The notes below the pieces were generated by a model. It had not been told where the DNA came from and ran no database searches. It worked only from the letters and a program-made list of their open reading frames with translations. A DNA stretch of 64,000 bases, from NCBI GenBank assembly GCA_020692325.1, contig JAIMKR010000001.1:114704-178703 (forward strand). Direction: 5' to 3'. The position numbers were made by a program, and so were the translations under genes. Shown here one piece after another: positions 31,577-41,237 of the stretch. Every line of letters starts with the position of its first letter. Position 1 is the first letter of the stretch. This stretch comes from Desulfocurvus sp. Lineage in GTDB: Bacteria > Desulfobacterota > Desulfovibrionia > Desulfovibrionales > Desulfovibrionaceae.

Positions 31577-32233
31577 CTATTCCAGGCCCTTCTTCTTGAT
31601 GCTCAGCTCCTGGTGCAAACGCTCAAGGGCGTTGAGCTGACTGCGCAGGGCCTCGGTCTCGGCGGTTTTGCGGCGCAAGGCCTCCTTGACCCTGTTCGTC
31701 TCCTCATGGCAGCCGGCCAGCCGCTTGGTGCGCGCCAGCTCGCGTTCGATCTCCTCGTCGCTGAGCATGGGGGCCGGAGGTTCAACCTTGGCTGGGCTGC
31801 TGGGCGAGGCCAGCCGGGGCAGAAGCGGAGTCATGAGGCGTGGATCCTCGCCGGGCAATCCCTCGGGGGTCATCTGCACCCAGGTGTTCCACAGATTCAG
31901 GGCCTCATGCAGCTCGACCGGGGTCCTGGCCGTGGCGAGGTACGCGCAGGCCAAGCCGTAGTAGGCCTTGCGGGCCAGCACGGGGTCGGTGTTGTTGCCG
32001 GAAAGACGCTGAAAGATGCTGGAGGCCTTCTCGTACTGGCCGGCCAGGTAGGAATCCACGGCGAGCACGTAGGCCGCGTGCGGGTCCTCGCCTGGCGGCG
32101 GGGTCTCCGGCTGAAAGACCGCGCAGCCCGAAAGCGCGAGAACAAGCACGAGCCCGGCAGCCAGAGCGGAGGCCAAGGCCTGAACGCGCGTTGCAGCGAA
32201 CGCGCTGAAACGTCGGGGGGCGTGTTGTTTCAT
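31577..32233 (-). CDS. QseG-like lipoprotein
   Basis: Lipobox LSGC, TPR-like, C-terminal coiled coil; located between HK and sigma54 RR genes. Confidence 0.65.
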   Translation of the reverse strand: MKQHAPRRFSAFAATRVQALASALAAGLVLVLALSGCAVFQPETPPPGEDPHAAYVLAVDSYLAGQYEKASSIFQRLSGNNTDPVLARKAYYGLACAYLATARTPVELHEALNLWNTWVQMTPEGLPGEDPRLMTPLLPRLASPSSPAKVEPPAPMLSDEEIERELARTKRLAGCHEETNRVKEALRRKTAETEALRSQLNALERLHQELSIKKKGLE

Positions 32234-32242
32234 GGGCGGTTT

Positions 32243-33709
32243 CTATACCATCGCTTTGGGCTTGGAAAGGGAAAAGCAAAAACTCGATCCGCTGCCGGGG
32301 GCGCTGTTGATCCACAAGGTTCCGCCGTGGGCCTCCACTATGCCCCTGGCGATGGAGAGCCCCAGGCCCAGGCCGTCAACGCTGCCGCGCACGGAGGGCT
32401 CGCGGTAGTACTTGAGGAAGATGCGCTCCTGCTCCTCCGGGGCGATGCCCGGGCCCTGGTCCGCCACGCAGAAGATGACGTCCTTGCCGGTGGGCTCCGG
32501 CGTGACGCTGATGCGCACCACGCTGTCCGGCGGGGAGAACTTGATGGCGTTGCCGAGCAGATTCACCAGCACCTGCGTGATGTGCTCCTGGTCGGCCTCC
32601 ACGAAGACGAAGTCCTCCGGCAGCTCGGCCTTGAGGCTGATGTTTTTGGCCAGCGCCATGGACTGCATGCGCTCCAAGGCCTGCCGGGCCAGGGTCGAGG
32701 CGTCGAGCGGCTCGGTGTTCAGCTTCAGGCGCTGCGCCTCCAGACTGGAGACCTTCATCAACCGCTCCAGCAAATGCGTGAGCCTCAGCGCCTCCTGCCG
32801 GGTGATGTCCAGAAAGTGGCGTTGCTTCTCGTTCACCTCGCCGAAGACCCCATCGGCCACCATGTCCACGGACTCGCGGATGCTGGTGAGCGGCGTGCGT
32901 ATCTCGTGGGAGAGCATGGCGATGAAGTCCTGACGCATGCGTTCCTCCTCGGCCAGGCGCGCGGTCATGCTGTTGAAGGCCTGGGCCAGGTCACCCAGCT
33001 CGTCGCGGCTGCTGACGCGCACGGGCCGCGTCGGCTCCCCGGTGCCCAGTTCGCGCAGGCCGCGGCGGATCTCCGAAAGCGAAAGGTTCAGACGGTAGGC
33101 GATAAACACGCTGCCCAGCACGCCGAAGGCGATACTCGCCACCAGTCCATAGAAGCCCATGCGCTCCGCCGCGCGGCTTTTGTCGGCCAGGTCGTTGAGG
33201 CGGGCCTCCATCTCCTGCTGGTTGTTCTGGCGCGCATCGGAAAGGATGTCCAACCAACGGGAGACGGTCTTGTCCGGCAGCACCCTGTTGCCGGTATCAT
33301 GGCTGCGGGCCAGCAGCTCCTCGTACTCGTGAGTGAGGCCGGCCCACTGCTCGCGGTACTCGGGGTGGCGGGCCAACACCGAGGTCAGCGTCTTGCCGAA
33401 ATCCTCCAGGTCGGAGACGAAGGCGTCCATGTAGGCCTGTTTCTGCAGGATCTCATAACGCTTGCGGTTGTCCTCGACGGAGAGCAGCTGCTGAATCATG
33501 CGCTGGGCCGAGAGATCCACGTCGTAGTTGACGTTGACGATGGCGCTGGAAACCTCGACGAGGTTCTGAATGCGCAAGACAAGCGCACTGGTGGTGGCGT
33601 AAAAAATGCCCACCAGCGCCAAGCACCAGATGAGCAGTTTGGCGGTGATTCCCAGCCGCCTTTGGGTATGTCTCTCCACGCGCGTTCCTACAAAGCTCGA
33701 TTCGGCCAT
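32243..33709 (-). CDS. Sensor histidine kinase (GlrK/QseE-like)
   Basis: TM-periplasmic-TM, HAMP, MLSHEIRTPLTSIRESVDMV, NLLGNAIKFSP, GLGLSIARGIVEAHGG. Confidence 0.93.
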   Translation of the reverse strand: MAESSFVGTRVERHTQRRLGITAKLLIWCLALVGIFYATTSALVLRIQNLVEVSSAIVNVNYDVDLSAQRMIQQLLSVEDNRKRYEILQKQAYMDAFVSDLEDFGKTLTSVLARHPEYREQWAGLTHEYEELLARSHDTGNRVLPDKTVSRWLDILSDARQNNQQEMEARLNDLADKSRAAERMGFYGLVASIAFGVLGSVFIAYRLNLSLSEIRRGLRELGTGEPTRPVRVSSRDELGDLAQAFNSMTARLAEEERMRQDFIAMLSHEIRTPLTSIRESVDMVADGVFGEVNEKQRHFLDITRQEALRLTHLLERLMKVSSLEAQRLKLNTEPLDASTLARQALERMQSMALAKNISLKAELPEDFVFVEADQEHITQVLVNLLGNAIKFSPPDSVVRISVTPEPTGKDVIFCVADQGPGIAPEEQERIFLKYYREPSVRGSVDGLGLGLSIARGIVEAHGGTLWINSAPGSGSSFCFSLSKPKAMV

Positions 33710-33744
33710 GTCCGCGTCGCGCGGGGTCGGCCAGAGGCGCGACC

Positions 33745-34875
33745 TTACGCCTGCCGGGCCTCCGGCACAAGGTCCAGGACCATGATGTCCGGCGGGGCCA
33801 GCACGCGCATGGGCGGCCCCCAGAAGCCCGCGCCGGCGCTCACGGCCAGCACCTTGCCGTTTTCCTCGTAGAATCCCCCCATGAACTCGTAGCTCATGCG
33901 CACGACAAGGTAGAAGGGGAATATTTGTCCCCGGTGCATGTGGCCGGAGAGCATCAGTTCGATGCCCCGCGGCTGGGCGGCCTCGCGCCAGCCCTGCGGC
34001 CGGTGGTTCAGCAGCACGCGGAAGGCGGACGGATCGCTGTGCGCCGCCACGGCGTGGATCGCGCGCACGATGTCCTCGCGCGCGCCCACCGCGTGGCCGG
34101 GATCATCCACCCCGAGCAGCTGCACGCCCGTGCCGGGAATCTCGGCCACGCGGTCGCGCAACAGCTCCGCGCCCATCCATTGGAATACGCGGGCGCTTCT
34201 CGCGTCGCCCTCGTAGCGCTCGTGGTTGCCGAACACGCCGAACATGCCCAGCGGCGGCCGCATCTCCCGAAGGATCTCCGCATAAGGGCGCAGGGCCTCG
34301 GGATGGTCGTTGACCATGTCGCCCACCAGGACCACCACGTCGGGACGCTGGGCCCGCACCAGCCGTGACAAATCGCGCACGCGCGAGGTCAGGGTCAACG
34401 CGCCCAGGTGCAGGTCGGACACGAGGACCAGCCGCACCGGCCGCTTCAGTTTGGGCGAGGTCATGCGACGCGAGAGCACGCGCAAATTCCCGGCCTCCCA
34501 CATGCCGTAAATCACCGTGCCCAGCGCCATGGCCGTGATGGAGAACATGGCCCGGCGCGAGCGCAGGGCCGGGGCCTTGTCCGGCTGGGCGATGTCGGTC
34601 GCGCCCTCGGCGATGAGCAACACGAGCTGAAACAGGAAGAGATAGGCCACCAGGCCGAAGACCGCGTAGCCCAGCCACCACGCCGGCCGGGCCACGGCCA
34701 TGGGCCAGGACTCCGGCATGAGGCGCGTGGAGGCAAGAAGCAAGCTGAGCAGCAGCCCGCCGGCCAGCACGCCCCAGAAGCGCCGCCGCGAAAGTCCGGC
34801 CTGCCTGCGCAGTTGCACCAGCACCAGCAGCAGCATGAGCATGAACACGACGGTGAAGATGACATAGAATCGCAT
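33745..34875 (-). CDS. Membrane-anchored metallophosphoesterase
   Basis: SDLHLGALT, VGDMVND, GNHERYEG, SGHMHRGQ motifs. Confidence 0.92.
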   Translation of the reverse strand: MRFYVIFTVVFMLMLLLVLVQLRRQAGLSRRRFWGVLAGGLLLSLLLASTRLMPESWPMAVARPAWWLGYAVFGLVAYLFLFQLVLLIAEGATDIAQPDKAPALRSRRAMFSITAMALGTVIYGMWEAGNLRVLSRRMTSPKLKRPVRLVLVSDLHLGALTLTSRVRDLSRLVRAQRPDVVVLVGDMVNDHPEALRPYAEILREMRPPLGMFGVFGNHERYEGDARSARVFQWMGAELLRDRVAEIPGTGVQLLGVDDPGHAVGAREDIVRAIHAVAAHSDPSAFRVLLNHRPQGWREAAQPRGIELMLSGHMHRGQIFPFYLVVRMSYEFMGGFYEENGKVLAVSAGAGFWGPPMRVLAPPDIMVLDLVPEARQA

Positions 34876-35017
34876 GGGGGGCTCCGATGATGAATGAACG
34901 ACACTAGGGGCCCCCCGCCCGGGGCGTCAAGAGTCACGGTCGTTTGAAGCGAAAACGCCCGGCCCCATCGCTGGAGCCGGACGTCTGGAATCGCTCGTCG
35001 CGCCCACTGGAGCGGGG

Positions 35018-35956
35018 CTAAAACACGAGGCCGGTCCGCTGCAAGTCGGCCGTGAGCAGCTCGCGCAGCCGCCGGGTCACCGGGCCGGGCCGGGCGTCGT
35101 GGATGGGCCGGTCCTCGTAACGCACCACGCCGATGGCGTCGAAACTGGTGCCGAGCATCATCACCTCGCGGGCGTTCAGAATCTCGTCCTCGGTGACACC
35201 CTTGAACGTGACCGGCATGTCATTTTTGATCAGGTCCACCGCGCGCATGAGCGTGGTGCCGGCCAGCGCGTTGGTGAACTCGGGAATGACAAGCCGGCCT
35301 TCCCCGTCCACCAGGGCCACGTTCTCCGTGGCGCTCTCGGCCAGAAAACCGTTGGCGTCGAAGCAGAACGGGAAATCGGCGTGACGGTTCACGGCCTCGC
35401 GCTTCATCATCACGTTGGGCAGGTAGTTGGTGGTCTTGACCGTGGCCATCCAGGACTGCTTGGCCGGCACGGTGGTGCGGATGGCGGTCACGCCCTTCTC
35501 GTAGGCGCTCTCCGGCCGCATGTGCAGCCGGTAGGCCACGATGTACAGGCTGGGCACCGGGCTCTCGTAGGGATCGATGCCGAAACCGCCGGGTCCGCGC
35601 CCCAGCAGTATGCGGATGCAGCCGTTCGGCTCGTTGCCGGCGCGCGCAACCTCGATCACGGCCTCTCGGACCTCCTCCCAGGGGCACGGAGGCTCCAGGT
35701 GGATGGCCTGACAGGAGGTGCTCATGCGGCGCAGGTGCGCGTCGATCTGGTAGAGCTTGCGGCCCACGTACTTGAGGGACTCGAACACGCCGTCGCCACG
35801 GTGCACCAAATGGTCATCCCAGGGCATGAGCATGAGTTTCGGGTCCGTGCCGATGACCCCGACCCGGTGATCGTGGAAGGCGAGCACCTCCCTGGTCCCG
35901 GGTCGAATGGCCTCCAGCAGGGCCTGCAAGTAATCCTGCGAACCGACGACGCGCAT
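35018..35956 (-). CDS. Class IV (branched-chain-type) aminotransferase
   Basis: HRGDGVFESLKYVGRKLY, KTTNYLPNVMMKREA, ESATENVALV. Confidence 0.88.
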   Translation of the reverse strand: MRVVGSQDYLQALLEAIRPGTREVLAFHDHRVGVIGTDPKLMLMPWDDHLVHRGDGVFESLKYVGRKLYQIDAHLRRMSTSCQAIHLEPPCPWEEVREAVIEVARAGNEPNGCIRILLGRGPGGFGIDPYESPVPSLYIVAYRLHMRPESAYEKGVTAIRTTVPAKQSWMATVKTTNYLPNVMMKREAVNRHADFPFCFDANGFLAESATENVALVDGEGRLVIPEFTNALAGTTLMRAVDLIKNDMPVTFKGVTEDEILNAREVMMLGTSFDAIGVVRYEDRPIHDARPGPVTRRLRELLTADLQRTGLVF

Positions 35957-35975
35957 GACTGCCTCCTCGCGATTG

Positions 35976-37007
35976 TTACTTGGGCACGCGCAGCAGATTG
36001 CGGCGCAGGAGCTCCTCGCCGATCTGCACGGCGTTGAGAGCCGCTCCCTTGCGGATGTTGTCCGCCACGATCCATAGATTCAGGCCGTTGTCGATGGACT
36101 CGTCCTCGCGGATGCGGCCCACGAACACGTCGTCCTGCCCGGCGGCGGCCACGGCCAGCGGGTAGATCTGCTTCTCGGGGAAGTCCTCCACCACCACGCC
36201 GGGCGCGGCGGCCAGCAGCTGGCGGGTCTGCTGCACGGTGAGCTTCTTCTCGGTCTCGATGTTGACGCACTCCGAGTGGCCGTAGAACACGGGCACGCGC
36301 ACGGCCGTGGCGGTGACGCGGATGGTGCTGTCGCCCAGGATCTTGCGGGTCTCGTTGACCATTTTCATCTCTTCCTTGGTGTACCCGTTGTCCAGGAACA
36401 CGTCGATCTGCGGCAGGCAATTGAAGGCGATCTGATAGGGATAGACCTTGGGCTCAACTTCCTGACAATTCATCAGCCGGGAGACCTGGTGCTCCAGCTC
36501 GTTGATGGCCTTCTGCCCCGTGCCGGAAACGGCCTGATAGGTGGAGACCACGATGCGCTTGATGCGCGCCTCGTCGTGCAGAGGCTTGAGGGCCACCACC
36601 ATCTGAATGGTGGAGCAGTTGGGATTGGCGATGATGCCCTTGTGCCACTCCAGGTCCTGGGGATTCACCTCCGGCACCACGAGGGGGCAGTTGGGATCCA
36701 TGCGCCAGGCGCTGGAGTTGTCCACCACCACGCAGCCGGCCTGGGCCGCGAGCGGGGCGAACTTCTCCGAGGTGGAGCCGCCGGCGGAGAATAGCGCCAG
36801 GTCGAACCCGGCGAGGGAGTCCTCTTTAAGCTCGCGCACAGTGAGCTCGACGCCCTTGAACTCCACCTTTGTGCCGGCCGAACGGGACGAGGCGAACGGG
36901 ACGACCTCGGACGCGGGAAATTCGCGCTGGGCCAGCACCTCAAGCATCTCACGGCCAACGGCGCCCGTTGCACCCACAACTGCGACTCTGGGATTCTTCG
37001 CGCTCAT
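35976..37007 (-). CDS. asd: Aspartate-semialdehyde dehydrogenase
   Basis: VAVVGATGAVGREMLEVL, NPNCSTIQMVVALKPL, start reassigned to ATG 37007. Confidence 0.96.
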   Translation of the reverse strand: MSAKNPRVAVVGATGAVGREMLEVLAQREFPASEVVPFASSRSAGTKVEFKGVELTVRELKEDSLAGFDLALFSAGGSTSEKFAPLAAQAGCVVVDNSSAWRMDPNCPLVVPEVNPQDLEWHKGIIANPNCSTIQMVVALKPLHDEARIKRIVVSTYQAVSGTGQKAINELEHQVSRLMNCQEVEPKVYPYQIAFNCLPQIDVFLDNGYTKEEMKMVNETRKILGDSTIRVTATAVRVPVFYGHSECVNIETEKKLTVQQTRQLLAAAPGVVVEDFPEKQIYPLAVAAAGQDDVFVGRIREDESIDNGLNLWIVADNIRKGAALNAVQIGEELLRRNLLRVPK

Positions 37008-37020
37008 GCTCAATTTCCGC

Positions 37021-37899
37021 CTATCGAAGGTTGATGTTGTCGAGAATGGCGAGGCAGGCCTCGGACTTGTTGAGGGTGTACAGATGCACGCCCGGCACGC
37101 CCGCGTCGAGCAAGCCCTGCACCTGACGCGAGGCGTGGGCCAAGCCAAGCTCGCGCACCGCCTCGTCGCCGCCCTTGAGGAACGCCGCCTCCAGGGTCTC
37201 GTAAAAGCCGCCAAAAACAGCCCGGCCGTTGAGCCCGGCGATGAACTCCGCGCTCTTCATGGTCAGCACGGGCATGATGCCCGGCAGCACGGGCGCGGTG
37301 ACTCCCCGCTCGCGCAGGCGGGTCACGTAGTCCATGTACAGCCGGTTCTCAAAAAAAAGCTGGGTGACCACGAACTGGCCGCCGCAGTCCACCTTGTGCT
37401 TCAGCCACTTGATGTCGTCCTCCAGCGTGGCCGATTCCGGGTGCATGGTGGGAATGCCCGCCACGCCGATGCCCATCTCCGGAAATTCCGACTGGATGAA
37501 GCGGACAAGATCCGAGGCGTGCTGGAATTCCTGATCCTCGAACCGGAAGTCCGGGACGCCGCGGGGCGGGTCGCCGCGCAGAGCCAGCACGTTGTCGATG
37601 CCGGCCTCGGTGATGTCACGCAGAAAACCGCGCAGCGCTGTCGAGGACGCGCCGACGCAGGTGAGGTGCGCCATGGGGTTCAGACCCATTTCGCGCTTCA
37701 GGTGCGTCACGACGTCGAGGGTGTTGGCCTGGGTGCCGCCGCCCGCGCCGTAGGTCACGGAGACGAACAGCGGGTTGAGCGCCTTGAGCTTCTCCACCTC
37801 GGCGAAGAACTGGGGCCATGTGTCCCGCTGTTTTGGCGGGAAAAACTCCATCGACAGAAACTGCCGACTGGCGTTGGAAATCAAATCCGCGATACGCAA
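37021..37899 (-). CDS. metF: Methylenetetrahydrofolate reductase
   Basis: SMEFFPPK, VTYGAGGGTQANTLDV, NVLALRGDPPRG. Confidence 0.95.
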   Translation of the reverse strand: MRIADLISNASRQFLSMEFFPPKQRDTWPQFFAEVEKLKALNPLFVSVTYGAGGGTQANTLDVVTHLKREMGLNPMAHLTCVGASSTALRGFLRDITEAGIDNVLALRGDPPRGVPDFRFEDQEFQHASDLVRFIQSEFPEMGIGVAGIPTMHPESATLEDDIKWLKHKVDCGGQFVVTQLFFENRLYMDYVTRLRERGVTAPVLPGIMPVLTMKSAEFIAGLNGRAVFGGFYETLEAAFLKGGDEAVRELGLAHASRQVQGLLDAGVPGVHLYTLNKSEACLAILDNINLR

Positions 37900-38342
37900 A
37901 CCGTCAAACTCCTTCGGGTTGCCGCGCCCATGGGGTTACCTGGAGCCGGGCGCGGAAGGTAGTCCCATACCCCGTCTCGACGCAAGCCGCAACGCCCCGC
38001 GCCGGAGCCGGGCGATGCGGATCGCGGCGGTCGCCCTCCCCTCGCGGCCAAGGGATATTCCCGCCCTCTTCCCGGTGATCCACGAGGACTCATCGTGGCC
38101 ACAGCTCTCGTCGATGTGGAAGAAAGATGCGCCCGGCTGGCGGACGGCAAGCACGCGGAGAGAGCCACCATTCGACGCGCCCCGCCGGAGGCGGTGACGA
38201 CGGGGATGGAGGAGTAAACAGGCGGCGAGCCGGAGACCGGAACGTCCCAGTTCAAGGGACCGCCCGGGGAAAAGAGGAGCGCGACGGGGGGCGAAAGACG
38301 TATCAGGCGAATCGGGGAAATCAGTCGTTACAACGGCGGGGC

Positions 38343-38750
38343 TCAGCCCGGCAGCGGCCAGGAGAGCGCGGGCACGATGTCCGCGTTGGCGGGCAGAAAG
38401 ATGGACACGTCGGCCCGGCCGGGCGTGAACCAGGCGAAACGCTGGCCCTCCTGGGGAACCACCTCGCCGGTGAAGGCCGTGACGTGGAAAAAATGCAGAT
38501 GCACCGGCCCTTGCGGGTACTCGAAACGCTTCTCGCGCCAGGGAATCAGCGCCGTGGCGGTGAAGGCGAGTTCCTCGCGCAGCTCGCGCACGAGGGCCTG
38601 GGCCAGCGTCTCGCCCGGCTCCACCTTGCCGCCGGGGAACTCCCACCAACCGGCGTGCGCCTTGCCGACCGGCCGCTCCACGCCCAGAAACAGCCCATCG
38701 CGCCAGATGACGCCGGCCACCACCTCCAGCGCGCCGCTCGCGTCAACCAT
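38343..38750 (-). CDS. (d)NTP pyrophosphohydrolase, NUDIX/MutT family
   Basis: NUDIX box GGKVEPGETLAQALVRELREELAF. Confidence 0.93.
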   Translation of the reverse strand: MVDASGALEVVAGVIWRDGLFLGVERPVGKAHAGWWEFPGGKVEPGETLAQALVRELREELAFTATALIPWREKRFEYPQGPVHLHFFHVTAFTGEVVPQEGQRFAWFTPGRADVSIFLPANADIVPALSWPLPG

Positions 38751-40815
38751 CGATCCCCACTCCCAGCTCGGCCTGCACCTTGGCTATTTGCGCCTCCAGA
38801 CCCGCCATGCGTTCCATGAGCTTCTCGGCCCAGTCGCTGACCTCGCGGTACTGGCTGTTCACGGAGAGCGCATCGCCGCCGTTCTCGTAGGTGGCGGGGT
38901 CGTTCATCTTGGCCTCCAGCTCGCCCTGCTCGGTCAGCACGCGCTCCAGGTCCTTCTCGCACTTGGCGTATTCGTCGCGCAAAGGCTTGAGCGCGCGGGA
39001 GAGCTTATTGCGCCGTTCGGCCAAGTCGCGCTTCTCCTCCTTGGACAGCCGGCGTGAGGCCGCGTCCTCCTCCTCCGGGGCCGAAGCCCGCTCGGGATTC
39101 TGTGGCGCGGCGGCTTTTTTCGCCTCGCGTTTGGCGCCCTGCTTGGCCTCGGCCAGGGCGGCGCGGCGTTCGGCCTCGAAGGCCTCGAAACCCTCGTGAT
39201 GTGGCACCAACCCCTCATGGCCGATGGTCCAGATCTCCTCGGCCACCTCGGAAAGCAGGTAGCGGTCGTGGGCGACCATGAACACCGTACCCTCGAAATC
39301 CTTGAGCGCGGCGACAAGGCCCTCGCGCGTCTCCAGATCGAGATGGTTGGTGGGCTCGTCGAGGATAAGCAGGTTGGCCCGGCCCAGGAACAGGCTGGCC
39401 AGCACGAGCCGGCTCTTCTCGCCGCCGGAAAGCGCGGCCACGGGACGCTCGAAGTACTTCTCGCCCAGCAGGAACAGACCGAGCACGCCCATGAGCTGCT
39501 CGTCGGTGCACTTGGGGTCGCACAGCCGGCGCATTTCGCCGATAACCGTGCCGGCGGGGCGCAGAATGTCGGTCTGATGCTGGCTGAAATAGGCCAGCCG
39601 TGTGCTGGGGCCGATCTTGGCGTAGCCGTGGGTGGGCGCGAACTGTCCGATCAACACCTTGAGCAGTGTGGACTTGCCCGCGCCGTTGGGGGCCACGAGC
39701 GCGATTTTGCGCCCACGGAAGAGCTGGAAGTTCAGACGGGGCCACAGGGCGTGCACGCCGACCCCGCGCCCGTCCGGCCCGGGAACGCCGGAATAGGCGA
39801 ACTCCAGGTCCACCACGTTCACGGCCACCTTGTCGCCGCGCGGAGGCTCGGGCAGGCGGAAGGACAGCCGACGCCCCGACCGGGCCGCCAGGGGATCGCC
39901 CTGCAAGCGCGAGAGTTCACCTTGCAGCTTCTCCACCTTCTTGAGCTTGCTCTGAGCCTGCGCGGCCTTGCGCGCCTTCACGCGGAAGCGGCGGATGAAC
40001 TCCTGCTCGTGGTCGATGCGCGCGGAGAGCTTGGCCGCCTCGCGTTCGCGCTGCTCGGCGTTCTCGGCCATCCATTCCAGAAATTCGCTGAACGAGCCGG
40101 GGCGCAGCACGGGCTTGCCGCCGCCCAGCACCAGCACGTGCGTGCCCACGTGCTCCAGAAACACGCGGTCGTGCGCGACGAAAACCAGCGTGCCCTGAAA
40201 GGCCAGGAGATAATCCTCCAGCCACTGCACGGCCTCCAGGTCCAGGTGGTTGGTGGGCTCGTCGAGGAGCAGCACGTCCGCGCCCTGCAACAGCACGCGG
40301 GCCAGCTTGGCGCGCTCGCGCCAGCCCCCGGAAAGATGCTCCAGCTGGCGCGGCAAATCCTTCTCCTCGAACCCCAGGCCCGAGAGGATGGCCCGGGCTT
40401 GATGCTCCGGGCTGTAGCCGTACTGCGCCTCGAAGCGGGCTTGCCGGTCGGAGAGCCGGCGCAGCTTCTGCTCGTCCCCCGCATGCACGGCCTCCTCCCA
40501 CTCGCGCCAGAAGTCGCGCCAGGAGGGCAGTGCCGAGAGCACCCAGCCGAGCAACGGCTCCACCAGATCGGCGGGGGAGAGCTCCTGCGCCACGTAGCCC
40601 ACGCGCGCGCCGTGGCTCACGACCACGCTGCCGGCGTCGGGTTCGACCCGGCCGGCCAGCATACGCAGCAGCGTGGATTTGCCCGCGCCGTTGGGACCGG
40701 CCACGGCCAGTCGCATTCCGGGCATGGCCTCAAAGGACAGGCCGGTGAACAGCGTTTCCCCGCCGTAGGATTTCTCGACGTTCTGGACGGTGATCTTGGA
40801 CAAGCGTTCCTCCAT
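38743..40815 (-). CDS. ABC-F family ATPase
   Basis: Two ABC domains: GPNGAGKSTLLRML / APNGAGKSTLLKVL, LSGGWRERAKLARVLL / LSGGEKSRLVLA, LDEPTNHLD twice; start reassigned to 40815. Confidence 0.95.
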   Translation of the reverse strand: MEERLSKITVQNVEKSYGGETLFTGLSFEAMPGMRLAVAGPNGAGKSTLLRMLAGRVEPDAGSVVVSHGARVGYVAQELSPADLVEPLLGWVLSALPSWRDFWREWEEAVHAGDEQKLRRLSDRQARFEAQYGYSPEHQARAILSGLGFEEKDLPRQLEHLSGGWRERAKLARVLLQGADVLLLDEPTNHLDLEAVQWLEDYLLAFQGTLVFVAHDRVFLEHVGTHVLVLGGGKPVLRPGSFSEFLEWMAENAEQREREAAKLSARIDHEQEFIRRFRVKARKAAQAQSKLKKVEKLQGELSRLQGDPLAARSGRRLSFRLPEPPRGDKVAVNVVDLEFAYSGVPGPDGRGVGVHALWPRLNFQLFRGRKIALVAPNGAGKSTLLKVLIGQFAPTHGYAKIGPSTRLAYFSQHQTDILRPAGTVIGEMRRLCDPKCTDEQLMGVLGLFLLGEKYFERPVAALSGGEKSRLVLASLFLGRANLLILDEPTNHLDLETREGLVAALKDFEGTVFMVAHDRYLLSEVAEEIWTIGHEGLVPHHEGFEAFEAERRAALAEAKQGAKREAKKAAAPQNPERASAPEEEDAASRRLSKEEKRDLAERRNKLSRALKPLRDEYAKCEKDLERVLTEQGELEAKMNDPATYENGGDALSVNSQYREVSDWAEKLMERMAGLEAQIAKVQAELGVGIDG

Positions 40816-40934
40816 GCAGCCCCCGGGAGTCGGCCCGGAGCGGCGCTGTGCAGATATATCGACGGACGCCGCCTTGGCAAGGCCCGGACGCCCCCTTGGC
40901 AAGGCGGACCGCAACGGCTATGCTGCCGGGCATA

Positions 40935-41237
40935 ATGCATTGGCACGTGTACCTGCTCACCTGCGCCGACGGCACCCTGTATTGCGGCATGACCAGCGAC
41001 GTGGCCCGGCGCGTGGCCGAGCACAACGCCCAGGCCCCCGGCGCGGGGGCCAAGTACACGCGTTCGCGCCGGCCGGTGGTCCTCGCCGCCAGCGCGCCCT
41101 GTGCGACCAAATCCGACGCGTTGCGCCTGGAGCTGGCGGTAAAAAAGCGCCCGCGCGCGGCCAAGCGGGCGTTTCTGCTCGGGCAGCCGGGAGCGACGCC
41201 CGGCGCTCACCCTGATGCGACGGAGGTCGCCCGATGA
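40935..41237 (+). CDS. GIY-YIG nuclease family protein
   Basis: WHVYLLTCADGTLYCGMTSDVARRVAEHN. Confidence 0.9.
   Translation: MHWHVYLLTCADGTLYCGMTSDVARRVAEHNAQAPGAGAKYTRSRRPVVLAASAPCATKSDALRLELAVKKRPRAAKRAFLLGQPGATPGAHPDATEVAR

Noticed and set aside
37008-37214. Upstream extension of asd
   Set aside because: Overlaps metF; canonical start MSAKNPRVAVVGATGAVG at 37007.
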